This document shows, piece by piece, positions 51,996 through 59,775 of a stretch of 59,775 bases of DNA (positions are counted from its first letter, which is position 1; every line of letters begins with the position of its first letter). Under the pieces are notes generated by a model that had not been told where the DNA came from, ran no database searches, and saw only the letters and a program-made list of their open reading frames with translations. The stretch lies in assembly GCF_003990975.1 (NCBI RefSeq), contig NZ_RZJR01000020.1:34785-94559 (forward strand), given 5' to 3'. The translations under genes and the position numbers were made by a program. This DNA is from Cohnella sp. AR92 (GTDB lineage: Bacteria > Bacillota > Bacilli > Paenibacillales > Paenibacillaceae).

Positions 51996-54900
51996 ATGGA
52001 CGGCCATCAAGCAAGCGAGCGGACGAAGAAGCTGGAATCTCTGATCGCGGGGCATCTTCGCCAGAATGCTTTTTACCGCGAACCTCGAATTGCAGATATC
52101 GCCAAGATATTGGATAGGCATCAGGAGGAAGGCAACGGAGATTCCTACTTCGAGCCTCTAATTGCCGTTCTTAAGCAGCATTGCGACGACTATCTGGTAG
52201 ACGTTTACCGGTACGTCACCGAGCGCCTGACCGAGTATCCCTACAGCACCGGGTATATGCGCAAGCCGTTCCGAACGAAGAATGTGCGGGTTCATGTGGA
52301 ACGCGCGGTCTATCATCTATTCGCTCTCTATGATTTGTCCCGCTTGGGCTTCTCGCTGATGGAGTATCTGACGAGGCAGGATCAGGCCGATCACGGGATC
52401 ATCGCCTACGTTCTGGCTTACGAGCTGGATCGGGATAATCGCGAAGTCTATGAGGCTCTTCAGGAGATCTGCTTCGGCGAGAACAACACGGCTCTCCTGA
52501 ATCGGGCAATGATAAGAGGCATCGTTCACAGCCATCATTCGGAGGCTCATCAGTTGCTCGGCCAGATGTTGATCGCGGCGCGATTGCAGGAAGGGCTTCG
52601 ACAGAGCATCTTGGAGTCGATGGATGACGGTACGATCGAAGCTTTCCGGTATCTGCTTCAAGTCATTATCGAGCAGGAACTCATTCGGTACAGCTCCGTC
52701 GTTCGCGCGCTGGACGTATGGACGGGCCTTGCGCTGGAAGCGGCGAATACGAGAGTGGTCAAGCAATGCGTCGAGTACGCTCAGGCATGCTTGAACGATG
52801 AGCGGCTGTGCCAAGAGTGGGCGGGCAGCACCGATGTCCATAAGCTCTACTTCGCCTTGTGGGGTACCGCCGTAAGGGAAGAGGAACAGCTTCCCGATCT
52901 CTTCCGGCAGATTCGGGAACACGGCTCCATGTATCAGCAGATCGTCGCACAATATTTCCTCGCGAGAAGCCAGAACGACAAGCTTCGTTTCGCGCTCGCC
53001 ATTCCTTATCTGGAAGCCGCCCATACGGATCTGGAGCTTCAGTCTCTTGTCCTCTCGAATTATGGCAACCGTTACGCGGACCAGCAGTGGTACGACCCGA
53101 ATGAGGATCCGGAGACTAGCAAGCCGATCGTCGATCGGATAACCCTGTTGGAAAATAAAGCGGAGCGCCTGCGTCATTTCGAGCTGTTTAGAAAAATGTT
53201 GGACGGGATGCCGAAACCGGAAGTGACGGGAAAGTCGAGGGTCTTCGATTGGATGACCTATTCCGTCTCCGCCGACGACATCGCGAACCGGATGCTTTAT
53301 CTGGCGGCGTATGATTTAAATCCGGATCTGATCAGTCAGATGATCGGCCTTAAGGATCGAATCGGCGCGGAAGTCCGCGGCATGCTGCTTCGCAAATTCG
53401 TCCGGGATGCATCGAAGGAGGAGCAGAGGCGGTTCCTTCTGGAGTCTCTGTCCGATAAGAGCCTGACCATTCGGGAGAACGCCTTGCATCGAATTGCGGA
53501 GTTCGACTTAACGGCGGAGGAGCTCGAACGGGTACAGGATCTGCTGAAGCTGAAGACAGGCTCGCTTCGCCAGAGCGCGATGAAGGTGCTGCTGAAGCAG
53601 CCTCCCGAGCAAGTGGAGCGTTCGATTAAGGCGCTGCTGGCAAACCAGATGGAACTGCCGCGTCTAGGAGCGCTGGAGATGCTCTGCGTCTTGAAGGAAG
53701 ACAAGGAGCAGGCCTCCTTGTTCGGACGGGTCAGAAGCTTGGCTTCGATGATCCAAGAGCCGACGGACAAAGAGCGTCCGTTGGTCGAACGGCTGCGGAC
53801 GATGGAGCAGAAGGGACTGCTAAACGGGTTCGGCGGCTTATACGACCCTAACCAGGGCAACCGACTCCCTCCTCTCTCCGAAGTTTCGGACGAGACGGCG
53901 CGCGGCTTTTTCCAGATGCCGATCGAGAGAATTCAAACGTTCCTTCAAGGCTTGTCGGACTTGATCCATGAGCATAGGGAGTACGAGTATACCGTCGATC
54001 GTTATGGAGGCCAGAGGGAAAGCTATCTGCTTGGAGCCCATCTGGAGCGGCTGAACGGATACCATCGGTTGGATCCGGGCCAGACCCATCTGGAACAGTT
54101 CCCGCTGTCGGATGCATGGGAAGCCTACTTGCGGAAGAGCGGCTTGACGGTTGGGGAGCTTTCCCAGCTTGCCTTCTACTTCGCCGCCGAATCGGATTAC
54201 CGATATCTCGGGGGCAAGCGCATCGGATGGGACGGCAGTTGGCACGAGGAGCTGGGAGATTGGGGGAAGGAATTCTACGGGGAGATCTATCCGGCGGCAA
54301 CGATGGAAGCTTTCTATGAAGAGAGTCATCGCATGCCGTACCGGGATCAGGTTCGCTCTCTGGTCTTGGCTTTCTATCAGGACAGCGACAAGGCGGCACG
54401 ATTCTCATTGGCAAGCGCCCTATGGAATCGAATCCTTCACTTCTTAAGAGAGAAGAAGCTGGTTGCCGGCGCCATCGCATGGGAACGGTTGTCCGAGCCT
54501 TGGCAATCGTGGGCAGAGGATGCCATCTATGACGATCGAACCTTCGCCGAATACTTCTCTCTAAGGCTTACCAAGGACAAACTTACGGCCAATGGAGATT
54601 ATCATCTGGACTTGGAGAAGTTCGTGCGAGCAAGGGATCTAGATATCATCGACGATGAAGAACTGTACCAAGAGCTGTTGGCCCGGGAGCATCGCAGCCA
54701 GAACCATATGAGAACAATGACCTGGCAGAAGGGAAACTTCGAGCAGAAGCATCCGACGATTAGAAGGTTCAAGGAGAAGGTTCTTAAGGTCATCCTGGAG
54801 CTTGAGTTGAATCGCGGCGACCTGCCGACGGACGTCTCGGAGCTCGCGATGGGCATCGACTATTTCGAAGGGCTGGATACCTTCTCGGCGATCCTGACCG

Positions 54901-56888
54901 CCCTCGACAAGGAAGCGTTCGTACGCGGCTATATCTACAGCGGTCATACGAAGAAGGAAGCGCTCAGCCATCTGCTTCGCGTGTGCCATCCCGCTGAGGG
55001 AGACAACGTTCAGCGCCTTAAGGATGCGCTGAAGGGGAAGAAAATCTCCGAGAAACGGCTGCTGGAGGCGGCGATGTACGCTCCTCAATGGCTCGAGCTC
55101 GTGTCCGAGTATCTGGGCTGGAAGGGACTGCGAAGCGCCGCGTGGTACTTCCATGCGCACGTTAACGAACACTTCTCCGCGGAGAAGGAAACGATCGTCG
55201 CCCATTATTCGCCGATCTCTCCCGCGGATCTGAACGACGGCGCCTTCGACATCGCATGGTTTAAAGAGGCCTACGAGGAATTAGGCGAGAAGAGATTCAA
55301 CGTGCTCTATCAATGCGCCAAGTACATCTCCGCGGGAGCCAATCACCGCCGATCCCAGCTGTTCGCGGACGCCGTTCTGGGCCGGCTCGATCCGACAGAG
55401 ATGAAGGCGACCATCCAGGCCAAGCGCAATCGGGATCACTTGCTGAGCTACAGCCTGATTCCGATCGGCAGCGACCGCGGTCGGGACGTTCTGGAGAGGT
55501 ATGAGTTCATCCAGCAGTTCCTGAAGGAGAGCAAGAGCTTCGGCTCGATGCGAAGCGCCAACGAGTCGAAGGCGGCGGCCGTCGCTCTGGAGAATCTGGC
55601 CCGGAATGCCGGATACTCGGACATCGTCCGTCTCAAGTGGGAGATGGAAGCGAGGAAAATCGAAGAGATTCGGCCCATGCTCGAACCGGAGGCGGTCGAG
55701 GATATGGAAGCCAGAATCGCCATCGATGAGAACGGGCGCGCCGAGCTTGAGATTTCCCGCGACGGGAAGCCGATTAAATCTCTTCCGTCCAAGGCGAGCA
55801 AGCACCCTTACATCGTCACCTTGAAGGAGACGATCGGCGGTCTAAGGGAGCAGTACAGAAGAGCGAGAGTCGAGTTCGAGCGGAGCATGGAAGCGGGGGA
55901 CGGCTTCACCGGCAAGGAGCTTGCCAACCTGGCGGGCAACCCGGTTCTGGCGCCGATCCTTCATAAGCTCGTCTTCCAGTGCGGCGATAGGCTTGGATTC
56001 TATGAGAACGGACGGCTAGTCGGCGTGCCGGGAATCTCCTCGGATGCTTCTGGGGCTATCGAGGAGATTGCCGCCGATGAACTTCTTGTCATTGCTCACC
56101 CTCTGCACCTCTACCGAAGCGGAGAGTGGAGCCTCTATCAGAAGCATCTGTTCGACAAGCGGATCAAGCAGCCGTTCAAGCAAGTGTTCCGGGAGCTGTA
56201 CCTGCTTAACGCCGACGAGCGGGAGAGCGGGGCAAGCTCGGGCCGCTACGCGGGCCACCAGGTTCAGCCGAAGCGGGCGGCTGCCTTGCTGAAGAGCAGG
56301 CAGTGGACGGTCAGCTACGAAGAGGGACTGCAGAAGGTGTACCACAAGGAGAATATCATCGTTCAGCTGTACGCCCGCGCCGATTGGTTCTCGCCGTCGG
56401 AGGTCGAAGCGCCGACGCTGGAGGCCGTGACGTTCCTCGACCGCAGAACCTATGAACCGGTGGAATTGAGCCGCGTACCCGCCCTTGTTTTCTCGGAAGC
56501 GATGCGGGATGTCGACCTGGTCGTCAGCACGGCGCACGTCGGCGGGGTCGACCCGGAAGCAAGCTTGACGACGATCGAGCTGCGCAAGGCGATCGTAACG
56601 GAGTCGCTGCGTCTGCTGAAGATCGCGAACGTAAGGCTGGAAGGGAATTTTGCCAGAATCTCGGGTTCGCTTGGCGAGTATGGCGTACACCTCGGAAGCG
56701 GGAGCGTGCAGAAGATGGCGACCGGCTCCCTGTTTATCCTGGCGGTGCACTCCCAGCATCGCGGCCGGCTGTTCCTCCCGTTCATGGACGAGGACCCTAA
56801 GACGGCGGAGATCCTGTCCAAGATCGTGATGCTGGCTCAGGACACGAAGATCAAGGACCCTCAGATTCTGGAGCAGTTGAGGTCGTAA
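51996..56888 (+). CDS. DUF4132/MolR-family giant protein
   Basis: 1630 aa from ATG 51996 (GGAGGG 7 bases upstream; earlier in-frame TTG/ATG at 51969 and 51981 have poorer sites). Long alpha-helical HEAT-like repeats through about 1-1000 (ELERVQDLLKLKTGSLRQSAM), the DUF4132 domain about 1040-1330, and a C-terminal DUF7737-type end (GSLGEYGVHLGSGSVQKMA, LFLPFMDEDPKTAEIL). The family includes E. coli MolR and is found in genomic islands with RNA-repair genes; it has no proven enzyme activity. Placement directly before kptA supports an RNA-repair role. Confidence 0.88.
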   Translation: MDGHQASERTKKLESLIAGHLRQNAFYREPRIADIAKILDRHQEEGNGDSYFEPLIAVLKQHCDDYLVDVYRYVTERLTEYPYSTGYMRKPFRTKNVRVHVERAVYHLFALYDLSRLGFSLMEYLTRQDQADHGIIAYVLAYELDRDNREVYEALQEICFGENNTALLNRAMIRGIVHSHHSEAHQLLGQMLIAARLQEGLRQSILESMDDGTIEAFRYLLQVIIEQELIRYSSVVRALDVWTGLALEAANTRVVKQCVEYAQACLNDERLCQEWAGSTDVHKLYFALWGTAVREEEQLPDLFRQIREHGSMYQQIVAQYFLARSQNDKLRFALAIPYLEAAHTDLELQSLVLSNYGNRYADQQWYDPNEDPETSKPIVDRITLLENKAERLRHFELFRKMLDGMPKPEVTGKSRVFDWMTYSVSADDIANRMLYLAAYDLNPDLISQMIGLKDRIGAEVRGMLLRKFVRDASKEEQRRFLLESLSDKSLTIRENALHRIAEFDLTAEELERVQDLLKLKTGSLRQSAMKVLLKQPPEQVERSIKALLANQMELPRLGALEMLCVLKEDKEQASLFGRVRSLASMIQEPTDKERPLVERLRTMEQKGLLNGFGGLYDPNQGNRLPPLSEVSDETARGFFQMPIERIQTFLQGLSDLIHEHREYEYTVDRYGGQRESYLLGAHLERLNGYHRLDPGQTHLEQFPLSDAWEAYLRKSGLTVGELSQLAFYFAAESDYRYLGGKRIGWDGSWHEELGDWGKEFYGEIYPAATMEAFYEESHRMPYRDQVRSLVLAFYQDSDKAARFSLASALWNRILHFLREKKLVAGAIAWERLSEPWQSWAEDAIYDDRTFAEYFSLRLTKDKLTANGDYHLDLEKFVRARDLDIIDDEELYQELLAREHRSQNHMRTMTWQKGNFEQKHPTIRRFKEKVLKVILELELNRGDLPTDVSELAMGIDYFEGLDTFSAILTALDKEAFVRGYIYSGHTKKEALSHLLRVCHPAEGDNVQRLKDALKGKKISEKRLLEAAMYAPQWLELVSEYLGWKGLRSAAWYFHAHVNEHFSAEKETIVAHYSPISPADLNDGAFDIAWFKEAYEELGEKRFNVLYQCAKYISAGANHRRSQLFADAVLGRLDPTEMKATIQAKRNRDHLLSYSLIPIGSDRGRDVLERYEFIQQFLKESKSFGSMRSANESKAAAVALENLARNAGYSDIVRLKWEMEARKIEEIRPMLEPEAVEDMEARIAIDENGRAELEISRDGKPIKSLPSKASKHPYIVTLKETIGGLREQYRRARVEFERSMEAGDGFTGKELANLAGNPVLAPILHKLVFQCGDRLGFYENGRLVGVPGISSDASGAIEEIAADELLVIAHPLHLYRSGEWSLYQKHLFDKRIKQPFKQVFRELYLLNADERESGASSGRYAGHQVQPKRAAALLKSRQWTVSYEEGLQKVYHKENIIVQLYARADWFSPSEVEAPTLEAVTFLDRRTYEPVELSRVPALVFSEAMRDVDLVVSTAHVGGVDPEASLTTIELRKAIVTESLRLLKIANVRLEGNFARISGSLGEYGVHLGSGSVQKMATGSLFILAVHSQHRGRLFLPFMDEDPKTAEILSKIVMLAQDTKIKDPQILEQLRS

Positions 56889-56905
56889 GAGAGGCAGGCA
56901 ATGCC

Positions 56906-57475
56906 ATGTTAGATCAACAATCGGAAATAAGCTTAAGCAAGCTGATGACCAAGATCCTGAGGCATGCTCCGGAGGAGTTCGGAGTTGCCCTGGATCCGGA
57001 GGACGGCTCGTGTCCGGTCGGCGCTTTGTTGGAGGCCATCCGAACCCAGCCCAAGTGGCAATGGGTTCGGGAAGAAGATATCGGGCAAGCGGTGCGGAAC
57101 TCGGATAAGCAACGATTCGTTATCGAGAACGGGCGAATCCGAGCCAGATACGGACATAGCCATGATAGAATTCATTATTCTCCGGGCGAGCCCCCGACCA
57201 TCCTCTATCATGGTACGAACAAGAAGGCCCTGCCGTCGATTCTGGCGGATGGGCTGCGCCCGATGAACAGGCAGTACGTACATTTGTCGGAGGGAACGCA
57301 TTTTGCGACCTTGGCGGGAAGCCGAAGAGGGGAACTAGTCATCCTCAAGGTGGATACGGCGGGCGCCAAAAAGTCGGGAGTCGCGTTCTATTACGCAGGC
57401 AATGAAGTGTGGCTTGCGGACAGCGTGCCGTCCGCCTGCTGTTCGGTATGGGACAAACAGAATGAGGAGAGTTAG
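56906..57475 (+). CDS. kptA: RNA 2'-phosphotransferase KptA/Tpt1
   Basis: 189 aa. Removes an internal 2'-phosphate from ligated RNA with NAD+, releasing ADP-ribose 1'',2''-cyclic phosphate. Motifs: LSKLMTKILRHAPEE (R19-H20), RFVIENGRIRARYGHS, LYHGT (NAD+ binding), HLSEGTHFA, and EVWLADSVP. RtcB does not leave a 2'-phosphate, so KptA here points to another ligation pathway, to ADP-ribosylation of RNA ends (a known side activity of Tpt1 proteins), or to damage from outside. It is tightly linked to tatD (3-base gap). Confidence 0.95.
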   Translation: MLDQQSEISLSKLMTKILRHAPEEFGVALDPEDGSCPVGALLEAIRTQPKWQWVREEDIGQAVRNSDKQRFVIENGRIRARYGHSHDRIHYSPGEPPTILYHGTNKKALPSILADGLRPMNRQYVHLSEGTHFATLAGSRRGELVILKVDTAGAKKSGVAFYYAGNEVWLADSVPSACCSVWDKQNEES

Positions 57476-57478
57476 TGA

Positions 57479-58264
57479 ATGAACAGTCAAACCATAGACA
57501 TCGGAGTCAACCTGATGCATCGCTCGTTCCATCCGGATCGCGAGCAAGTCGTCGAGAGGGCGGCAGCCGCCAACGTATCGCCTCTCATTATTACGGGCAC
57601 CAGCTTAAGAAGCAGCCAGGAAGCGGCCCGTTATGCGGAGCGTTATCCGGGGAAGCTGTACTCGACGGCGGGAGTCCATCCGCATGACGCCAAGAGCTGC
57701 AACCCGGATACGATGACGAAGCTCCGGGAGCTGGCGGTTCAGCCGCAGGTCGTCGCCATCGGGGAGTGCGGGCTTGACTATAACCGGGACTTCTCCCCGC
57801 GGGACGCGCAGCGCAAGTGGTTCGGGGAACAGATCCGGTTGGCGCTCGAGCTGGATATGCCGCTCTTCCTGCACGAACGGGACGCTTTCCCGGACTTTGT
57901 CTCGATCCTTCGGGAGCACGGAGCCCCCAAAGCCGTCGTGCATTGCTTTACGGGAACCTATGCCGAGCTCAAGGCATACTTGGATATGGGACTCTATATC
58001 GGGATCACCGGCTGGATCTGCGATGAGCGAAGAGGCCGTCATCTGAAGGATCTGATCAAGATGATTCCGCTGAATCGTCTAATGATCGAGACGGACGCAC
58101 CGTTCCTCACTCCGCGGGACTTGAAGACCAAGCCGGCGGACGGAAGGAACGAGCCCGCCTTCTTGCCGCATATCGTTCAAGCCATTGCTCGCAGTCTCGG
58201 GAGATCCGCAGAGGAGGTCGCCGAGGCGACAACGGCGACGGCGGCGCAGTTTTTCCTGAAATGA
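57479..58264 (+). CDS. tatD: TatD-type 3'-5' nuclease
   Basis: 261 aa. TIM-barrel metal-dependent nuclease. It follows E. coli TatD almost motif by motif: IDIGVNL, LIITGTSLRSSQEA, STAGVHPHDAKS, VVAIGECGLDYNRDFS, VVHCFTGT, YIGITGWICDERRG, MIETDAPFL.PRDL.TKP..GRNEP. Firmicutes usually carry the YabD/YcfH branch instead, so this one looks special to the island. Known activity is on single-stranded DNA/RNA ends and in DNA damage; here probably RNA end trimming (inference). Confidence 0.93.
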   Translation: MNSQTIDIGVNLMHRSFHPDREQVVERAAAANVSPLIITGTSLRSSQEAARYAERYPGKLYSTAGVHPHDAKSCNPDTMTKLRELAVQPQVVAIGECGLDYNRDFSPRDAQRKWFGEQIRLALELDMPLFLHERDAFPDFVSILREHGAPKAVVHCFTGTYAELKAYLDMGLYIGITGWICDERRGRHLKDLIKMIPLNRLMIETDAPFLTPRDLKTKPADGRNEPAFLPHIVQAIARSLGRSAEEVAEATTATAAQFFLK

Positions 58265-58273
58265 GGGGTTCAT

Positions 58274-59161
58274 GTGACGGATGATCGTTTGTACGATCGG
58301 ATCAAGGGCGGGTTGTACGGCGTTGCCGTCGGGGATGCCTTGGGAGGCACGACGGAATTCATGTCTGCCCTAGAGATTCGTTACCAGTATGGATATCTAA
58401 AAGAAATCATCGGCGGCGGGGTGTGGCAGTTGGAGCCCGGGGAAGTCACCGATGACACGATGATGACGTTATGCGTGGCGGAGGGAATTCTGGAGAACCC
58501 GGCGGATCCCAAGGAGCCGATCGGACGCCGTTTCCTGGAGTGGTACCGTTCCAAACCGAAGGATATCGGCAACATTATCCGTCACGTTCTGGGAATCTAC
58601 GAGGGAGACTGGTTCGAAGCGGCATTCCTTGCGGATCTAGACCTGGGGCAGAGCGCGGGGAATGGTTCGCTCATGAGATGTCTCCCCGTGGCGTTAGCTT
58701 ACGCGGACTTATCGGAGCTGGAACGCTTCTCAAGAATGCAGTCGAAGATGACCCACTATGACGAGCGGTGCAGCGAAGCTTGCGTCATCTATAACCGGAT
58801 CGCCCGTCGGCTTCTTCTGGGCGAAGACATGAGAAGCTCGATTCGCGGCGAGGTTGCCGGAACCTTCTATGAGAATCAAATAGAAGAGCGGCCGGATTGC
58901 GCACCGAGCGGTTATGTGGTTCATACCTTCCGGTGGGTGCTTCACATTCTGCTTCATTCAACGGATTTCGGCGATGTCGTTCAGCAAGCGGCCAATTTAG
59001 GCGGAGACTCGGATACGATAGGGGCTATTGCCGGTGGACTCGCGGGAATCCATTATGGGTATGGGAGCATTCCATCGTCCTATTCGAACGCTATTCTGAT
59101 CCAAGGCCGCTTGAATGAGCTCGCGCTCGATTTGCATGCTTTAAGAATGAGCCTATCTTAG
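58274..59161 (+). CDS. ADP-ribosylglycohydrolase (ARH/DraG family)
   Basis: 295 aa, GTG start with GAGGGG upstream, 9 bases after tatD. Two-metal site motifs: VGDALGGTTEFM, VTDDTMMTLC, SAGNGSLMR, GGDSDTIGAIAGGLAG. It removes ADP-ribose from protein or nucleic acid. Its position after KptA, an enzyme that can leave ADP-ribose on RNA, suggests reversal of RNA or protein ADP-ribosylation in the same pathway. Last gene of the operon. Confidence 0.93.
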   Translation: MTDDRLYDRIKGGLYGVAVGDALGGTTEFMSALEIRYQYGYLKEIIGGGVWQLEPGEVTDDTMMTLCVAEGILENPADPKEPIGRRFLEWYRSKPKDIGNIIRHVLGIYEGDWFEAAFLADLDLGQSAGNGSLMRCLPVALAYADLSELERFSRMQSKMTHYDERCSEACVIYNRIARRLLLGEDMRSSIRGEVAGTFYENQIEERPDCAPSGYVVHTFRWVLHILLHSTDFGDVVQQAANLGGDSDTIGAIAGGLAGIHYGYGSIPSSYSNAILIQGRLNELALDLHALRMSLS

Positions 59162-59289
59162 ACGGTTAGCTTGGCGATTGGCCTAAGGATAGATCCCGTG
59201 CTTTCCGAAGCTCGCGCTGCTGTGGATGGGGCTTCTTCTACGGTAAGTTGCAGCCCAATATCTGCGGGGTGATGCCCCTGATTTCCATT

Positions 59290-59369
59290 CTGGTTTTATA
59301 ACGGAAATTTGCGACCCTTACAGGCGCAGATCGGCGTATTCTGGATTTTAACGGAAGCCACAGCCCTTA
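59290..59369 (+). repeat. two copies of a 30-bp intergenic repeat
   Basis: 59290-59320 and 59341-59369 share CTGG.TTTTA, AACGGAA and CCCTTA. The core TTTTAACGGAA looks like a dispersed intergenic repeat of Paenibacillaceae. Confidence 0.5.
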
Positions 59370-59480
59370 TTTTGACAATAATCCTCTCGTCGAGGCTAAT
59401 TAACTAATATAAGCGTCGCTCACTTCCGTTGCTATGAACGTTTTAGTCAAGCCCTTCGTATTTGTTCTGTTTTTACTCAA

Positions 59481-59673
59481 GCACTAGGCACAGGAGCAAA
59501 TATGCGAGCGACGGTTGGCACGCTGCTATCCGTGGGTTGGTTACCACATTTTATGCCTTCGTCAGGGAGAGCAAGCGCTAGCTAGAAACGCACGTTCGAC
59601 GAATCCTCGTCTAGTGCAAACGGAAAACGCGAATTCTCTCCTGAAACCTTCCATTTGCTCCTGGGCCTAATGC
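59481..59673. repeat. inverted repeat with 21-bp arms (19/21), MITE-like
   Basis: Left arm 59481-59501 starts GCACTAGGCACAGGAGC; right arm 59653-59673, reverse-complemented, starts GCATTAGGCCCAGGAGC. They differ at two positions and enclose 151 bases without a gene. Could be a small non-autonomous element remnant. Confidence 0.4.
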
Positions 59674-59683
59674 TCGAGCGGGA

Positions 59684-59710
59684 GCTTGTCAAGCGCATTC
59701 CTTGACAAGC
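59684..59710. repeat. 10-bp perfect hairpin
   Basis: GCTTGTCAAG - CGCATTC - CTTGACAAGC, without T-tract. Confidence 0.6.
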
Positions 59711-59723
59711 GGTTCTCTATACG

Positions 59724-59775
59724 GAACACTGTCATTCCTTCCAACAGCTTGCTGTTGGAAGGAATGACAGTGTTC
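59724..59775. repeat. perfect 25-bp-arm palindrome at window end
   Basis: Left arm 59724-59748 begins GAACACTGTCATTCC; right arm 59751-59775 is its exact complement, separated by TT. The palindrome runs to the very last base, so it may go further or be an assembly fold-back. Confidence 0.8.

Larger units (their letters stand above)
59162..59775. other. 614-base gene-free end region
   Basis: No open frame with a ribosome-binding site. Holds a short direct repeat, a 21-bp inverted repeat 150 bases apart, a 10-bp hairpin and the terminal palindrome listed below. Confidence 0.7.

Overview
The window reads as a chromosomal segment of a Gram-positive, spore-former-type Firmicute of the Paenibacillaceae (Paenibacillus/Cohnella-like). 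Reasons: strong AGGAGG ribosome-binding sites almost everywhere, S-layer-homology (SLH) surface proteins, 7TMR-DISM and YesM/YesN-type two-component systems, lipoprotein-dependent sugar ABC importers, GH35 and GH11 glycosidases, and an adaA-adaB pair. No transposase, phage or CRISPR genes are visible.

Layout. (1) 1-16.9 kb: cell-surface and sensing block. Two large SLH proteins with a shared C-terminal module (one cut by the window start, one of 1650 aa with about ten tandem repeats), a third SLH protein whose start codon is out of frame at an A7 tract, two 7TMR-DISM histidine kinases with their response regulators (OmpR type; SARP/BTAD type), and a tRNA-dihydrouridine synthase. (2) 17-22.3 kb: housekeeping and sulfur block. 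adaB-adaA alkylation repair, a YxjG/YxjH-like methionine synthase whose RBS is in a hairpin, and cysD-cysN, with CysN carrying a decayed APS-kinase-like tail. (3) 22.3-33.8 kb: carbohydrate block. GH35 beta-galactosidase, AraC regulator, an unusual non-lipoprotein solute-binding protein, a CUT1-type importer, a 51-aa membrane protein and a YesM/YesN-like system. (4) 33.9-38 kb: DegV, PH-like protein, GNAT enzyme, a GH11 xylanase with a cre-containing promoter and a leader peptide, and an FGE-like lipoprotein.

(5) 38-45 kb and 46.9-59.2 kb: the most interesting part, an RNA-repair/RNA-quality-control island. Two overlapping WYL regulators point away from a noncoding stretch (40.5-41.3 kb) that holds two complete tRNA genes, one circularly permuted tRNA-Lys-like RNA enclosed by a bulged stem (a bacterial Y RNA), and a second T-arm-containing stem RNA. 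These RNAs run straight into Ro60 (TROVE), an MNT nucleotidyltransferase and the RNA ligase RtcB. After a zinc-ribbon protein and an orphan LytS-like kinase comes a second operon with the same theme: three uncharacterised proteins (924, 566 and 143 aa), a 1630-aa DUF4132 protein, the RNA 2'-phosphotransferase KptA, an E. coli-type TatD nuclease and an ADP-ribosylglycohydrolase. Together these suggest sensing of RNA damage (WYL), binding of RNA by Ro60/Y RNA, end healing and sealing (RtcB, KptA, MNT), nucleolysis (TatD) and reversal of ADP-ribosylation (ARH), the latter possibly resetting KptA-type or toxin-type modification. This functional model is inference; the gene and RNA contents are read from the sequence.

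The last 610 bases contain no gene but several repeats, ending in a perfect 25-bp-arm palindrome at the window edge.
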